Source of the DNA: Sediminibacterium ginsengisoli
Lineage (GTDB): Bacteria > Bacteroidota > Bacteroidia > Chitinophagales > Chitinophagaceae
Assembly (NCBI RefSeq): GCF_900167075.1
Contig: NZ_FUWH01000003.1
Location: 479,833-543,832 of the forward strand
Direction: 5' to 3'
Length of the DNA stretch: 64,000 bases
Position numbers and translations under genes: made by a program. The notes beneath the pieces are model-generated. The model saw only the letters and a list, made by a program, of their open reading frames with translations. It did not search any database and was not told the DNA's origin. Shown here piece by piece: positions 9,486 to 17,539 of this stretch (its first letter is position 1; every line of letters starts with the position of its first letter).

Positions 9486-10277
9486 ATGCTGACTCCTTCC
9501 AAAAAGATAAAACTCCTTAACGGACTTAAAACCTACAAGAAGCAATACCTGGACCGCGGACTTTCGGATCTTGATGAATCGGGTACCCGTTTAATGATCA
9601 ATCATTTCCTGTGTGAAGTGCTGGGTTATAAACCCATTGAAGAGATCAAAACGGAATATATGATCAAGGGAACTTATGCAGATTACGTTATACAGCTGGG
9701 CGGCGTGCGGCATTTCCTGGTGGAGGTAAAAGCACTTTCGCTACAGTTGTCTACAAAGCATCTCAGGCAAACAGTAGACTACGGTGCCAATGAAGGCATT
9801 GACTGGGCCATACTTACCAATGGAAAAACGCTGGAATTACACCGGATCATTTTCGGCAAACCGATAGACTCCCGTGTTATGTTTACCGTTGACCTTTCAG
9901 ATGCCGCTTCATTTAAAAAGGCGGCAGAACTGATCCAGTACCTGCATCGCGACGCCATCCAGAAAAAGAGCCTGAAAGCATTGTGGAACCGATGCGAAGC
10001 GCTTAATAAAATGACGATTGCAGGCATGCTTTATTCAAAAAAGATCACGGACGAATTGAGGAAGATCATCAAAGCCCGGTATAATGAAAAATGTACCGAC
10101 GAAGAAATTTCACAGGCGCTGAACAGCATCATGCAGGATAAAATTGACCTGGAAAAAATAAAGGTATTCAAATCTGTAAAAGCAGAAAGGAAACCGAAAA
10201 CAGAATCGAAGAACATTGAAGTAAGAGAAGAAATGGTGATCAGTGATGCGGCAGGGGAAGAGCCGGTTATTTCCTGA
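9486..10277 (+). CDS. Orphan PD-(D/E)XK protein resembling type I restriction HsdR N-terminus
   Basis: A 263-residue protein. Residues about 25-130 resemble the N-terminal nuclease domain of type I restriction R subunits (HSDR_N), with the core pattern D66...E80-x-K82 in ADYVIQ...FLVEVKA. There is no helicase domain and no hsdM or hsdS nearby, so it is not a restriction system as such. The C-terminal half is helical and charged (KIKVFKSVKAERKPKTESK). It may act on nucleic acid, but the role is unknown. It is followed 13 bp later by one of the double-palindrome hairpins. Confidence 0.7.
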   Translation: MLTPSKKIKLLNGLKTYKKQYLDRGLSDLDESGTRLMINHFLCEVLGYKPIEEIKTEYMIKGTYADYVIQLGGVRHFLVEVKALSLQLSTKHLRQTVDYGANEGIDWAILTNGKTLELHRIIFGKPIDSRVMFTVDLSDAASFKKAAELIQYLHRDAIQKKSLKALWNRCEALNKMTIAGMLYSKKITDELRKIIKARYNEKCTDEEISQALNSIMQDKIDLEKIKVFKSVKAERKPKTESKNIEVREEMVISDAAGEEPVIS

Positions 10278-10289
10278 TTTTGGACCAGG

Positions 10290-10325
10290 TAACTTTTGGA
10301 AAGTTATTGAACTTTCCAAAAGTTA
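10290..10325. repeat. Double-palindrome hairpin, copy 1
   Basis: Arm AACTTTTGGAAAGTT (10291-10305), loop ATTG, arm AACTTTCCAAAAGTT (10310-10324), extended by a T-A pair at the outside. Each arm is itself a small hairpin (AACTTT, three bases, AAAGTT). It lies 13 bp after the stop at 10277 and may end transcription. Confidence 0.85.
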
Positions 10326-10378
10326 ATATTACGTTCTGAACCAGGATCGGGTTAAATTGAACCTGCAAATCCAGGTAT

Positions 10379-10984
10379 ATGCCCTACATGTTACAAACTC
10401 AGCCCGATGCCGGTATGGACATAGTTGAAAAAGTAGTTCTCATCCTTGCCGGTGTTTTGCTTACAACCTTGTTCCAGTTTGTGAGCTCGCTTTTAACCAG
10501 GCGCTCCGATAAGTCTTTAAAGCATAAAGACCAGCTCAAACTTTTATCCAGCGAACTGGAAGACCTGACCAGGCATTGTATTGCCAACCTGCAGGTATTA
10601 AAATCGTTTGATCTGAGCAAGGGAATTCCATCGAGCCTGCATCTCCAGAAAATGAAGATCATGGAATCTTCCATCCTGTTCTCGCCCGATACCTTCCAGA
10701 TCATCAGCAGCGACTATACCCGTTTCATTAACCGCCTCCGCCTCGAGATCAGGAATATCAACCTGGAAATCGATTACCTCCTGAATTATAAACAAAGGCA
10801 GGATTTTAAGCCCGAAGTCTTCCAGCAATACACAGACTACCTGGTTTCCAAAATGGAAACAACCATCACCATGCTTCCGGAAAGGCTCAGGGATTTAACG
10901 GTAGTGAATGAGGCCATCGTGGATCGCATCAAAGCTCATAAAGAGGAGAATGCGAAGACACTAAGGAAAATTATTTATGACTAA
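10379..10984 (+). CDS. Membrane-anchored coiled-coil protein, unknown function
   Basis: A 201-residue protein with one membrane segment at about residues 17-37 (VEKVVLILAGVLLTTLFQF), followed by a basic RRSDKSLKHKDQ stretch and a long helical region with heptad-like Leu/Ile spacing (about 45-195). No enzyme motif or recognised family was seen. It sits between the orphan nuclease-like gene and fic, each separated by the same hairpin repeat, so the three are separate transcription units of one accessory stretch. ATG 10388 is an alternative start. Confidence 0.6.
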   Translation: MPYMLQTQPDAGMDIVEKVVLILAGVLLTTLFQFVSSLLTRRSDKSLKHKDQLKLLSSELEDLTRHCIANLQVLKSFDLSKGIPSSLHLQKMKIMESSILFSPDTFQIISSDYTRFINRLRLEIRNINLEIDYLLNYKQRQDFKPEVFQQYTDYLVSKMETTITMLPERLRDLTVVNEAIVDRIKAHKEENAKTLRKIIYD

Positions 10985-10987
10985 GAC

Positions 10988-11020
10988 AACTTTTGGAAAG
11001 TTAAAAACTTTCCAAAAGTT
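10988..11020. repeat. Double-palindrome hairpin, copy 2
   Basis: The same two 15-base arms as copy 1 with loop AAA. It begins 3 bp after the stop of the membrane protein gene at 10984. Confidence 0.85.
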
Positions 11021-11025
11021 AACGG

Positions 11026-11129
11026 GTTCATGCGGAGAATAACCTCCTCATTCTCCGCAAAAAATGCGGCAAATAATTAGTTCATGCGGAGAATAGATGC
11101 TATATTTGACGCATAAAATGCGGGGAATA
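11026..11129 (+). promoter_or_regulatory. Promoter with four spaced operator-like repeats before fic
   Basis: Four copies of ATGCGGnnAATA start at 11030, 11064, 11084 and 11118, spaced 34, 20 and 34 bp. The first and third lie in an identical 16-mer (11026-11041 and 11080-11095). An inverted copy ATTCTCCGCA is at 11050-11059. A -7 element TATATTTG is at 11101-11108, between the third and fourth copies. The layout suggests a multi-site operator controlling fic. Confidence 0.65.
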
Positions 11130-11134
11130 GTTCT

Positions 11135-12241
11135 ATGTATATTCACGAACGCCACAATTGGCCCCAATTCTCATGGGACAGCGAAAAAATAGCTGGAATA
11201 CTGGCCGACATAAGGTACAGGCAAGGCAGGCTATTAGGCCGGATGGAAGCCATGGGCTTTTCCATGCGCGAGGAAGCACTGTTGGAAACTCTTACACTTG
11301 ACGTTATCAAATCAAGCGAAATTGAAGGCGAGATACTGGATTCCGACCAGGTCCGGTCATCAATTGCCAGGCACCTCGGAATGGAAGTTGCGGGAGTAGA
11401 AGTGGTTGACAGGCATATTGAAGGTGTTGTAGAAATGATGCTCGATGCCACCCAGCGATACGCGCAGCCTCTGACGGACGAACGTTTATATGGCTGGCAG
11501 GCCGCTTTGTTCCCAACCGGTCGGAGCGGGTTGCATAAAATTACTGTGGGGGCATGGCGTACCGGAAAGAATGGTCCTATGCAGGTTGTTTCCGGGGCCT
11601 TTGGCAGAGAGAAAATACATTTCCGGGCACCGGAAGCGGTATTGGTTAACGGTGAAATGACTGCTTTCCTTGATTGGTTCAACAAAAGTCAGGAGATAGA
11701 CCCTGTTCTCAAATCAGCTGTTGCACATTTATGGTTTGTTACTATTCATCCGTTTGAAGATGGAAATGGGAGGATCGCGCGGGCTATCGCCGATATGCAG
11801 CTTTCAAGGGCCGACGAAACATCACAGCGTTTTTACAGTATGTCGGCACAGATCCGTACGGAACGTAACAGCTACTACACAATACTGGAAGAAACGCAAA
11901 AGGGAAGTCTTGATATCACTGCCTGGCTGGAATGGTTTCTGGGTTGTCTTGGCCGCGCGCTCCATAAAGTGGAGGATACGCTGAAAGGAGTTCACCGTAA
12001 GGCGGGATTCTGGGAAAGAGTTGCCGGTATTGAACTCAATAGCCGGCAGCGCCTCATGCTGAATAAATTGCTTGATAAGTTTGAAGGCAAGCTCAATACC
12101 TCAAAATGGGCTAAGATTACAAAGTGTTCTGCTGATACCGCACTGCGTGATATCAACGATCTGATCGAAAAAAATATACTGACCCGGGAAGATGCCGGTG
12201 GAAGGAGTACGAGTTATGTTTTGAAGGAGAATGCCGGATAA
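11135..12241 (+). CDS. Fic family protein with N-terminal DUF4172-type domain
   Basis: A 368-residue predicted AMP- or NMP-transferase that modifies hydroxyl side chains of target proteins. The N-terminal region (about 1-90) resembles DUF4172. It carries the inhibitory helix motif (S/T)xxxE(G/N) as S60-S-E-I-E64-G65, so the protein should be self-inhibited (class II). The catalytic motif HPFEDGNGRIAR starts at His205 and is intact. The C-terminal 80 residues look like a winged helix (SADTALRDINDLIEKNILTR), which could bind DNA, perhaps the repeat array just upstream. The stop codon overlaps hairpin copy 3. Confidence 0.93.
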   Translation: MYIHERHNWPQFSWDSEKIAGILADIRYRQGRLLGRMEAMGFSMREEALLETLTLDVIKSSEIEGEILDSDQVRSSIARHLGMEVAGVEVVDRHIEGVVEMMLDATQRYAQPLTDERLYGWQAALFPTGRSGLHKITVGAWRTGKNGPMQVVSGAFGREKIHFRAPEAVLVNGEMTAFLDWFNKSQEIDPVLKSAVAHLWFVTIHPFEDGNGRIARAIADMQLSRADETSQRFYSMSAQIRTERNSYYTILEETQKGSLDITAWLEWFLGCLGRALHKVEDTLKGVHRKAGFWERVAGIELNSRQRLMLNKLLDKFEGKLNTSKWAKITKCSADTALRDINDLIEKNILTREDAGGRSTSYVLKENAG

Positions 12242-12273
12242 CTTTCGGAAAGTTCCAGAACTTTCCGAAAGTT
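12240..12273. repeat. Double-palindrome hairpin, copy 3 (compensated variant)
   Basis: Arms AACTTTCGGAAAGTT and AACTTTCCGAAAGTT with loop CCAG. Relative to the other copies a T is changed to C and the paired A to G, so base pairing is kept. It overlaps the fic stop codon (12239-12241). Confidence 0.85.
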
Positions 12274-12555
12274 ATGGAACATCTGTTCTTTTATCTTTTA
12301 TCTCAAAGTAATGAGCGGATATGCTGCATAACATAGACGTGCATTAACGTTACAAATGTGACCAGCGAATAACGGCGGAGCCGTTCATTAATTCGTAAGA
12401 AAGAATAAAAAAACATTTTCACGACATATATTTTATATATTAGTTGTGTTTTCCCCCCCTAAGATTTATTTCCGATACAAAAGTTTCTTTCATTAGTGAA
12501 GCCGGCATGCTATGCCCTATATGAAACACTTACAATTCAATACTTAAAAACAGCC
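12274..12555. other. AT-rich intergenic region before the exported-protein pair
   Basis: Holds a short hairpin AACGGC-N3-GCCGTT near 12371, an AT-rich promoter-like stretch near 12428-12445 and a run of seven C at 12453-12459. No coding sequence was found. Confidence 0.4.
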
Positions 12556-13626
12556 ATGAAAAAAAATATTGTACTTTTTGCAATTTTTGCAATTGCAATA
12601 AACACTTGGTCTTGTAAAAAAAACACAGATCTTTCGGCGCGATCAGATGAGAAGGTGATAGTGTCGTTGAATGAGGGTTTCTCGCGTTCACCTCAGACTA
12701 CAGCAGCAAGAGAAGTATTTGAATCTGCTATTGATCCCAATGCAAAACAAAAATACCACAAACAACCATTGTGGGATAGGGCATACAGGGTAGTCGATGA
12801 TAATCTGAATATCGTAATCGTGCCGCTCAAATACGAGAAGAATTACACAGTTGAAACGAACTTCGGTAGCGGAGAACGAATGTCGCTCGAAAAACAAAGT
12901 TACCTGCTTGTTTGTACTAACAGGCAAGGTCAATCATCCATTAAAGTAGTGACTAAATACCCAAGTAAGGCTTTTCTTGATAACCCTTCTTACGGATTCT
13001 CTGGTTTTGTAACCGAAGATGATTGGGACGGAAACCGAATCCGTAATTTGAAATATGAAAATGGGAAAGCCTATATAAAACGAGAAAACAACCCTGCACT
13101 TGCCTTAAAGTCTACGAACAGTCAAAGCAAGCAAATAAATACGCAGACATGCTGGTATCTTGCCCATTATGAATGTTTCGAAACAACAACCCCAGACGTA
13201 TTCAATTGCGAACTTGTTGATACAGAGCTTCTGGGGTGCGAAGGTGAAAAGTATGACGAGCTGATTGATGGAGTTGGTGGTGGAGATATTGATATTACGG
13301 ATGCAAATTTAGAAGTTACTAAGGTATGGCCTGTTCGTAGCTATGACTCACTTGGGATAGCTTGGACAGTATGGTCTACAGATGTATTAACGGGAAGCCG
13401 CAGTTCCGGACTTGTTGCTACGTTTACCGGTCGTAAAAGCCATTCATCGAGTTTTCAGGGCCCAGCTGGTATGAGCCATACGGAAACCGGCAATTCCTTG
13501 AGTTTTACATCGCGAAATACACATGTGTCAATGTCTGTTTCCGCATTTGTCTCAATAGTTGACTACGGCTCCGGTCCTGTATTCACAGGATATGCTGCTG
13601 GGGATGCTTCTGCATTTTTCCCATAA
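12556..13626 (+). CDS. Predicted lipoprotein, unknown function
   Basis: A 356-residue protein from ATG 12556; an upstream in-frame ATG at 12496 would bury the signal peptide. MKKNIVLFAIFAIAINTWSC is a lipoprotein signal with Cys20. The body has a W/Y-rich central region with several cysteines (TCWYLAHYECFET, NCELVDTELLGCEG) that may form disulfides, an acidic glycine linker (DGVGGGDIDI) and a beta-rich C-terminus. Codon use is more AT-rich than in flanking housekeeping genes. No family was recognised. The next gene starts 9 bp later, so the two are probably cotranscribed. Confidence 0.65.
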   Translation: MKKNIVLFAIFAIAINTWSCKKNTDLSARSDEKVIVSLNEGFSRSPQTTAAREVFESAIDPNAKQKYHKQPLWDRAYRVVDDNLNIVIVPLKYEKNYTVETNFGSGERMSLEKQSYLLVCTNRQGQSSIKVVTKYPSKAFLDNPSYGFSGFVTEDDWDGNRIRNLKYENGKAYIKRENNPALALKSTNSQSKQINTQTCWYLAHYECFETTTPDVFNCELVDTELLGCEGEKYDELIDGVGGGDIDITDANLEVTKVWPVRSYDSLGIAWTVWSTDVLTGSRSSGLVATFTGRKSHSSSFQGPAGMSHTETGNSLSFTSRNTHVSMSVSAFVSIVDYGSGPVFTGYAAGDASAFFP

Positions 13627-13635
13627 CTTACTATA

Positions 13636-14397
13636 ATGAAAAGAGTGTCAATTCTCATATTAGGAATGTTTATTGCAACTTTTTCTTCCGGCCAGTTTAA
13701 AAAGTCGGGCGTGATTATGCAGTCTGTTGATCAGCTGGATGAAAAACAGAACAGGTACATTCCATATCTGCCCGGAGAGACGGGGCATCGCCTGATTTAT
13801 TACAGGGATAGCAGTGTGTTATTTCCGGTGTATAAGTACACTTTTACCAATCCATATTCAAAGGGTGGAGAAGGTTTTGCAGAGTTGTTGTATGTTTATT
13901 TTATAGACCTTCGTACACTTTCTTTTTATGAATATCCATCGCTTTCCGCCCGAAGTAAGTTCACCAGAAAATACATACAGGCAGATTCAATGCCGGTTTA
14001 TTTGGGCTGGAATTTTTATTCGTTTGCAGAACAGCAAAAAGCTGATTCGCTAAAATGGATCAGCGATACCATTATTAATAATATTAAATACAAGCGTTTA
14101 CAGTACACATACGAGGAGCAATATCGTAAGCTTGATTTAAGTATGGAGGCGAGGCATCATATTGTGCATTTGCTGACTTCCTGTCAAAACGAAGGATCGA
14201 TCTTTCATATATCCAGATATCTGGAGCGACGTTCAAACGCTGCATGTCCGTTTGAAATTTCTCTTAACCAGGTTGTTTCACCAAAATTCACGATCAAGGT
14301 AGAGGTCAGGTATCAGCGGGAGCTAACAAAAGAAGAGCATGCTATTTTTGATGCCTGGGAGCGGAATTTGAAAAAGTATCCGGTCAGGAAAAAATAA
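13636..14397 (+). CDS. Exported protein of unknown function
   Basis: A 253-residue protein with signal peptide MKRVSILILGMFIATFSSGQ. It is rich in Tyr, Phe and Arg with no recognisable domain. It follows the lipoprotein gene by 9 bp and has similar AT-rich composition; the pair is likely an accessory operon. A bidirectional hairpin at 14462 separates it from tRNA-Asn on the other strand. Confidence 0.6.
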   Translation: MKRVSILILGMFIATFSSGQFKKSGVIMQSVDQLDEKQNRYIPYLPGETGHRLIYYRDSSVLFPVYKYTFTNPYSKGGEGFAELLYVYFIDLRTLSFYEYPSLSARSKFTRKYIQADSMPVYLGWNFYSFAEQQKADSLKWISDTIINNIKYKRLQYTYEEQYRKLDLSMEARHHIVHLLTSCQNEGSIFHISRYLERRSNAACPFEISLNQVVSPKFTIKVEVRYQRELTKEEHAIFDAWERNLKKYPVRKK

Positions 14398-14461
14398 ATT
14401 AATATCAACGGTATAATTTGAAATAAATGCGTGCGGTTACGTCCGGGGGCAGTACAGAATA

Positions 14462-14492
14462 AAAAAAGAGCTACAATATTGTAACTCTTTTT
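14462..14492. terminator. Bidirectional terminator between the exported-protein gene and tRNA-Asn
   Basis: The stem GAG-C-TACAAT with ATTGTA-A-CTC (one mismatch) is flanked by A and T runs on both sides. It serves the plus-strand gene ending at 14397 and the minus-strand tRNA. Confidence 0.75.
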
Positions 14493-14494
14493 CG

Positions 14495-14568
14495 CTCCCA
14501 AAGCTGGACTTGAACCAGCGACCCTCTGATTAACAGTCAGATGCTCTAACCAACTGAGCTATTTGGGA
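14495..14568 (-). tRNA. tRNA-Asn (anticodon GTT)
   Basis: On the minus strand the acceptor stem TCCCAAA pairs with TTTGGGA. The D arm AGCTCAGTTGGTTAGAGC, the anticodon arm TCTGA-CTGTTAA-TCAGA and the T arm with GGTTCAAGTCC are all present. CCA is not encoded. Confidence 0.97.
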
Positions 14569-14593
14569 ATACCGTTTTACCCTTTCGGGGTTG

Positions 14594-14623
14594 CAAAAAT
14601 AGGGAAAAATGTATTCCGGCAAA
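14594..14623 (-). promoter_or_regulatory. Promoter of tRNA-Asn
   Basis: On the minus strand TTTG (14620-14623) is followed after 18 nt by TATTTTTG (14594-14601), matching the Bacteroidota -33/-7 pattern and ending about 25 bp before the tRNA. Confidence 0.65.
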
Positions 14624-14640
14624 ATCTGTTTGCAAAAAAA

Positions 14641-14994
14641 TCAGAATCCGAACAGACCTTTTTCTTCAAAACCGATATAAAGGCCGTCTTCCCGCTGTTC
14701 TACCGGGTAGGTTTTCAGGTAATAGCCCTCGCCGCTTGTGTTCCGGCCGTTCTGCATGTTGAAACGGTAACGGTGGAGCGGGCAAACCACCTGGCCGGTG
14801 GCATCTATAAAGCCATCCGCCATAATTCCGCTGGCATGGGGGCATTTATGGGCGAAAGCATAGATCTGGTCTTGAAATTGAGCCAGGGTAAGCGTTTTGC
14901 CGCCTGCTTCTGTAATGCACATCCGGTTATCCTGCCAGTTCAGCATCTGTGGTGTATCGGCAACCTTGTGCCAGTTCATCTTCTTTCCGGTCAT
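14641..14994 (-). CDS. Rieske [2Fe-2S] domain protein
   Basis: A 117-residue ferredoxin-like protein. The cluster ligands are Cys51/His53 (KCPHASG) and Cys71/His74 (VVCPLHRYRF), an intact Rieske pair. It has no signal peptide and no oxygenase partner, so it is of the soluble small Rieske type (NirD-like or ferredoxin). Only one base separates its start from the hflX stop, so the two are cotranscribed. Met6 (14979) is an alternative start. Confidence 0.9.
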   Translation of the reverse strand: MTGKKMNWHKVADTPQMLNWQDNRMCITEAGGKTLTLAQFQDQIYAFAHKCPHASGIMADGFIDATGQVVCPLHRYRFNMQNGRNTSGEGYYLKTYPVEQREDGLYIGFEEKGLFGF

Positions 14995-14995
14995 A

Positions 14996-16183
14996 TCAGA
15001 AATGCACGGTTTTATACGGATAGCGGATCCGGTACATATCCCGTACCTTATTCAGGATCATTTCCCGCAGAGCATCAATATTTTTTCTTTCCAGCGCCGA
15101 GATGAAAATACTGTTGTTCTCGGTGGCCAGCTCCCATTTTTCTTTCAGCTCCAGCAGGATCTCCTGTTTTACCTCGTCTTCCAGCCATTCGTCGAACGTA
15201 CGCTGTTCGTAGAGGTCCATTTTGTTGAAGATGGTGAGTATGGGCTTGTCGAAGGCCTTCAGTTCCTGCAAAGTCTTGTTCACTACGCCGATCTGGTCTT
15301 CGTACTGCGGGTGCGATACGTCTACCACATGCAGCAGGATATCTGCCTCGCGCACTTCATCCAGCGTGCTTTTAAAGCTTTCCACCAGGTGGTGGGGCAG
15401 CTTGCGGATGAAACCGACGGTATCGCTCAGCAGGAATGGTGTATTCTCAAAAACGATCTTGCGGGTTGTAGTGTCGAGTGTGGCAAACAACTTGTTCTCG
15501 GCAAAAACATCGCTTTTGCTCAGCAGGTTCATGATCGTGCTTTTGCCCACGTTGGTATAACCCACCAGCGCCACACGGATCAGCTCGCCGCGCTCTTTAC
15601 GTTGGGTAAAGGATTGCTTGTCTATTTCGCCCAGTCTTTTGCGCAGGAGCGAAATTTTGTCCTTTACAATACGCCTGTCCGTTTCGATCTCCGTTTCACC
15701 CGGGCCCCTGGTACCGATACCGCCACCCTGTCTTTCCAGGTGTTTCCACATCCCTTTGAGGCGTGGCAGCAGGTACTGGTATTGGGCCAGTTCCACCTGT
15801 ACTTTAGCCTGTGCGGTCCTTGCCCGGCGGGCGAAAATATCGAGGATCAGATCGCTCCGGTCTATCACTTTTACGTTCAGTTCCTTTTCTATATTACTGA
15901 TCTGTGATCCCGTCAGTTCATCATCGAAGATCACCAGATCGGTATTTTTAGACTTTACATAGTCTGCAATCTCTTCCAGCTTACCCTTGCCCACAAAAGT
16001 GCGGCTGTCAGGGTGCGCCATTTTCTGTACAAACCTTTTTGTTGCGATGGCTCCGGCTGTTTCTGCCAGGAATGCCAGTTCATCCAGGTATTCAGTCACC
16101 TGCTCACTGGTCTGGTCTTTCTGTATCACAGCTACCAGCACCGCCGTTTCTTCACGCTGTATTATTTGTTTTTTCTCGATCAA
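14996..16183 (-). CDS. hflX: HflX, ribosome-associated GTPase
   Basis: A 395-residue GTPase that binds the 50S subunit and splits stalled or hibernating ribosomes under stress. The HflX N-terminal domain (about 1-160) ends in the glycine-rich stretch GGGIGTRGPGETEIETDRR. The G domain has G1 GYTNVGKST, G3 DTVGF and G4 NKMD. Length and motif order are normal. It is followed directly by the Rieske gene in one unit. The last codon region, NKVRDMYRIRYPYK, is typical for Bacteroidota members. Confidence 0.96.
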   Translation of the reverse strand: MIEKKQIIQREETAVLVAVIQKDQTSEQVTEYLDELAFLAETAGAIATKRFVQKMAHPDSRTFVGKGKLEEIADYVKSKNTDLVIFDDELTGSQISNIEKELNVKVIDRSDLILDIFARRARTAQAKVQVELAQYQYLLPRLKGMWKHLERQGGGIGTRGPGETEIETDRRIVKDKISLLRKRLGEIDKQSFTQRKERGELIRVALVGYTNVGKSTIMNLLSKSDVFAENKLFATLDTTTRKIVFENTPFLLSDTVGFIRKLPHHLVESFKSTLDEVREADILLHVVDVSHPQYEDQIGVVNKTLQELKAFDKPILTIFNKMDLYEQRTFDEWLEDEVKQEILLELKEKWELATENNSIFISALERKNIDALREMILNKVRDMYRIRYPYKTVHF

Positions 16184-16245
16184 CGCCTGATTATTTTAGG
16201 CAAAGGTACTTTATAGCGGGCGAATGAGCTTGAATGGGATAGGAT

Positions 16246-16599
16246 TTAAGCGTTTGTATCCGTTTTCAGAAAATCCCCGTCAATGATCAGCAGCTTCACA
16301 CCCTGCGCGGTTTCGGAACGATGCGAGCTCATATCATCGGATACGATATAGGTCATTCCCGCAGTTAATTCAAACCGTTCCCCGGTGGCCAGCTCGCTGG
16401 TAAAACTCCCTTCCAGGCAGTGTACAATATGCCCTTTCGCGCACCAGTGATCGGCAAGGTATCCAGCTTCATAACTTACGACCCGCACTCGGAGTCCGTT
16501 TTCCTGAACGGTTTGCCAGAATGCAGTTCCTGTTTCTCCTTTGTGTTCGGTTGCAACTATATCTGACCATTGAATCACCCGGAATGGAATACCTGCCAT
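16246..16599 (-). CDS. Cupin-fold protein with DHWC-type motif
   Basis: A 117-residue single-domain cupin. The conserved motif region reads ADHWCAKGHIVHCLEG, followed by ELTAGMTYIVSDDMSSHRS, giving His residues placed as in metal-binding cupins. It resembles a small family annotated for a DHCW motif; substrate and role are unknown. It stands alone 62 bp upstream of hflX on the same strand. Confidence 0.8.
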   Translation of the reverse strand: MAGIPFRVIQWSDIVATEHKGETGTAFWQTVQENGLRVRVVSYEAGYLADHWCAKGHIVHCLEGSFTSELATGERFELTAGMTYIVSDDMSSHRSETAQGVKLLIIDGDFLKTDTNA

Positions 16600-16632
16600 G
16601 TTTTTTTCTTATAAAGATAGCCGTCCTAAAAG

Positions 16633-16659
16633 CAAAACCCCGGACCAGCCGGGGTTTTG
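16633..16659 (-). terminator. Terminator after the outer-membrane barrel gene
   Basis: A perfect 11-bp GC-rich stem (CAAAACCCCGG with CCGGGGTTTTG, 5-base loop). It lies just past the stop of the minus-strand gene at 16684 and before the cupin start. Confidence 0.85.
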
Positions 16660-16683
16660 TAAAAAATATGGTATTGGTGGTGA

Positions 16684-17418
16684 TTACAATCCGCTGATGG
16701 TAATACCGATGGAGAATTTATGCATGTCTGCACCCGCTCCGTCTTTCAGCACCCCTGTGATCTGGTAACCGGCATCCAGTGAAAGGATACCATAACCTAC
16801 CCTTGCCGTTGCTGCCAGCATGGTTCCGTTAATGAAACGTTTGCTGCTTTCCTTTTCGATATAAGAAGTTCCGTAGATAGAAGCACCATTCTTGGTAACG
16901 AGGTCCTTGCCTTTTGTATAGGCTTTTAAAAGCGTTCCGATCTTCACACCCAGTGCAGCCTTCCATGATTTGTTAGGATTGGCCGGGTTTGCGTAATAAC
17001 GCAGTTCTACCGGCGCTTCCAGGTACATGGTGGTCAGCTTGAATTTCTTGAAATGATCTGCACTGTCCACATTGGTAAATGGCAGCTTCGCCGTATTGGA
17101 TCTTACGTCCACCTTGGTGTTCTTGAAGAACATATTGCTGGCGCCGATACCCACACCCAGTCCTACACTGAACTTAGGGTTGCTTTTGAAAGGCTTATCG
17201 AACATGAAATAGAAGTTGAAGTGCCTGCTGAATCCGCCGGTTCTTACACTGTCGGGCCTGCCGGTCCAGCTGTCTGATCCGAACTGCAGCATCAAATGGT
17301 CGGCAGATCTGCTGCTGATATCAATCTTGCTCCAATCGGTCTTCGTCTTGGTTTCAGTCTGCGCCATGCCCAGTACGGCAGCGGATATTCCCAGCAGTAG
17401 TAGTAGTGTTTTTTTCAT
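16684..17418 (-). CDS. Outer-membrane beta-barrel protein, PorT-like
   Basis: A 244-residue protein with signal peptide MKKTLLLLLGISAAVLGMAQ. The mature part has repeated amphipathic strands (HFNFYFMFDKPF, FSVGLGVGIGASNMFF, LEAPVELRYYA) and ends in IGITISGL, as expected of an 8-strand barrel of the Bacteroidota outer-membrane family. Function is unknown. It is a monocistronic unit with its own terminator. Confidence 0.8.
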   Translation of the reverse strand: MKKTLLLLLGISAAVLGMAQTETKTKTDWSKIDISSRSADHLMLQFGSDSWTGRPDSVRTGGFSRHFNFYFMFDKPFKSNPKFSVGLGVGIGASNMFFKNTKVDVRSNTAKLPFTNVDSADHFKKFKLTTMYLEAPVELRYYANPANPNKSWKAALGVKIGTLLKAYTKGKDLVTKNGASIYGTSYIEKESSKRFINGTMLAATARVGYGILSLDAGYQITGVLKDGAGADMHKFSIGITISGL

Positions 17419-17539
17419 CGTTTTGAATTAGTTGCGCTAAAAATAGCAATACAAGGGGCAAAAATAATAGAATTGCCCGCACCACAGTGGTTAAAAATTA
17501 GTCAAAACGGTACTATTTTCTGTCCGGCAGGCTGTTAAG

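Noticed and set aside
9486..10277. Complete type I restriction system
   Set aside because: Only an N-terminal nuclease-like domain is present; no helicase, hsdM or hsdS is nearby.
10290..12273. Repeated palindromes considered as a CRISPR array
   Set aside because: Copies are separated by whole genes, there are no regular spacers and no cas genes.
14500..14640. Riboswitch or attenuator near tRNA-Asn
   Set aside because: The palindromic parts are the tRNA stems and the shared terminator at 14462.
14897..15907. 336-codon open frame on the plus strand
   Set aside because: It lies antisense to hflX, which has all GTPase motifs; the protein shows no domain and is a codon-bias shadow.
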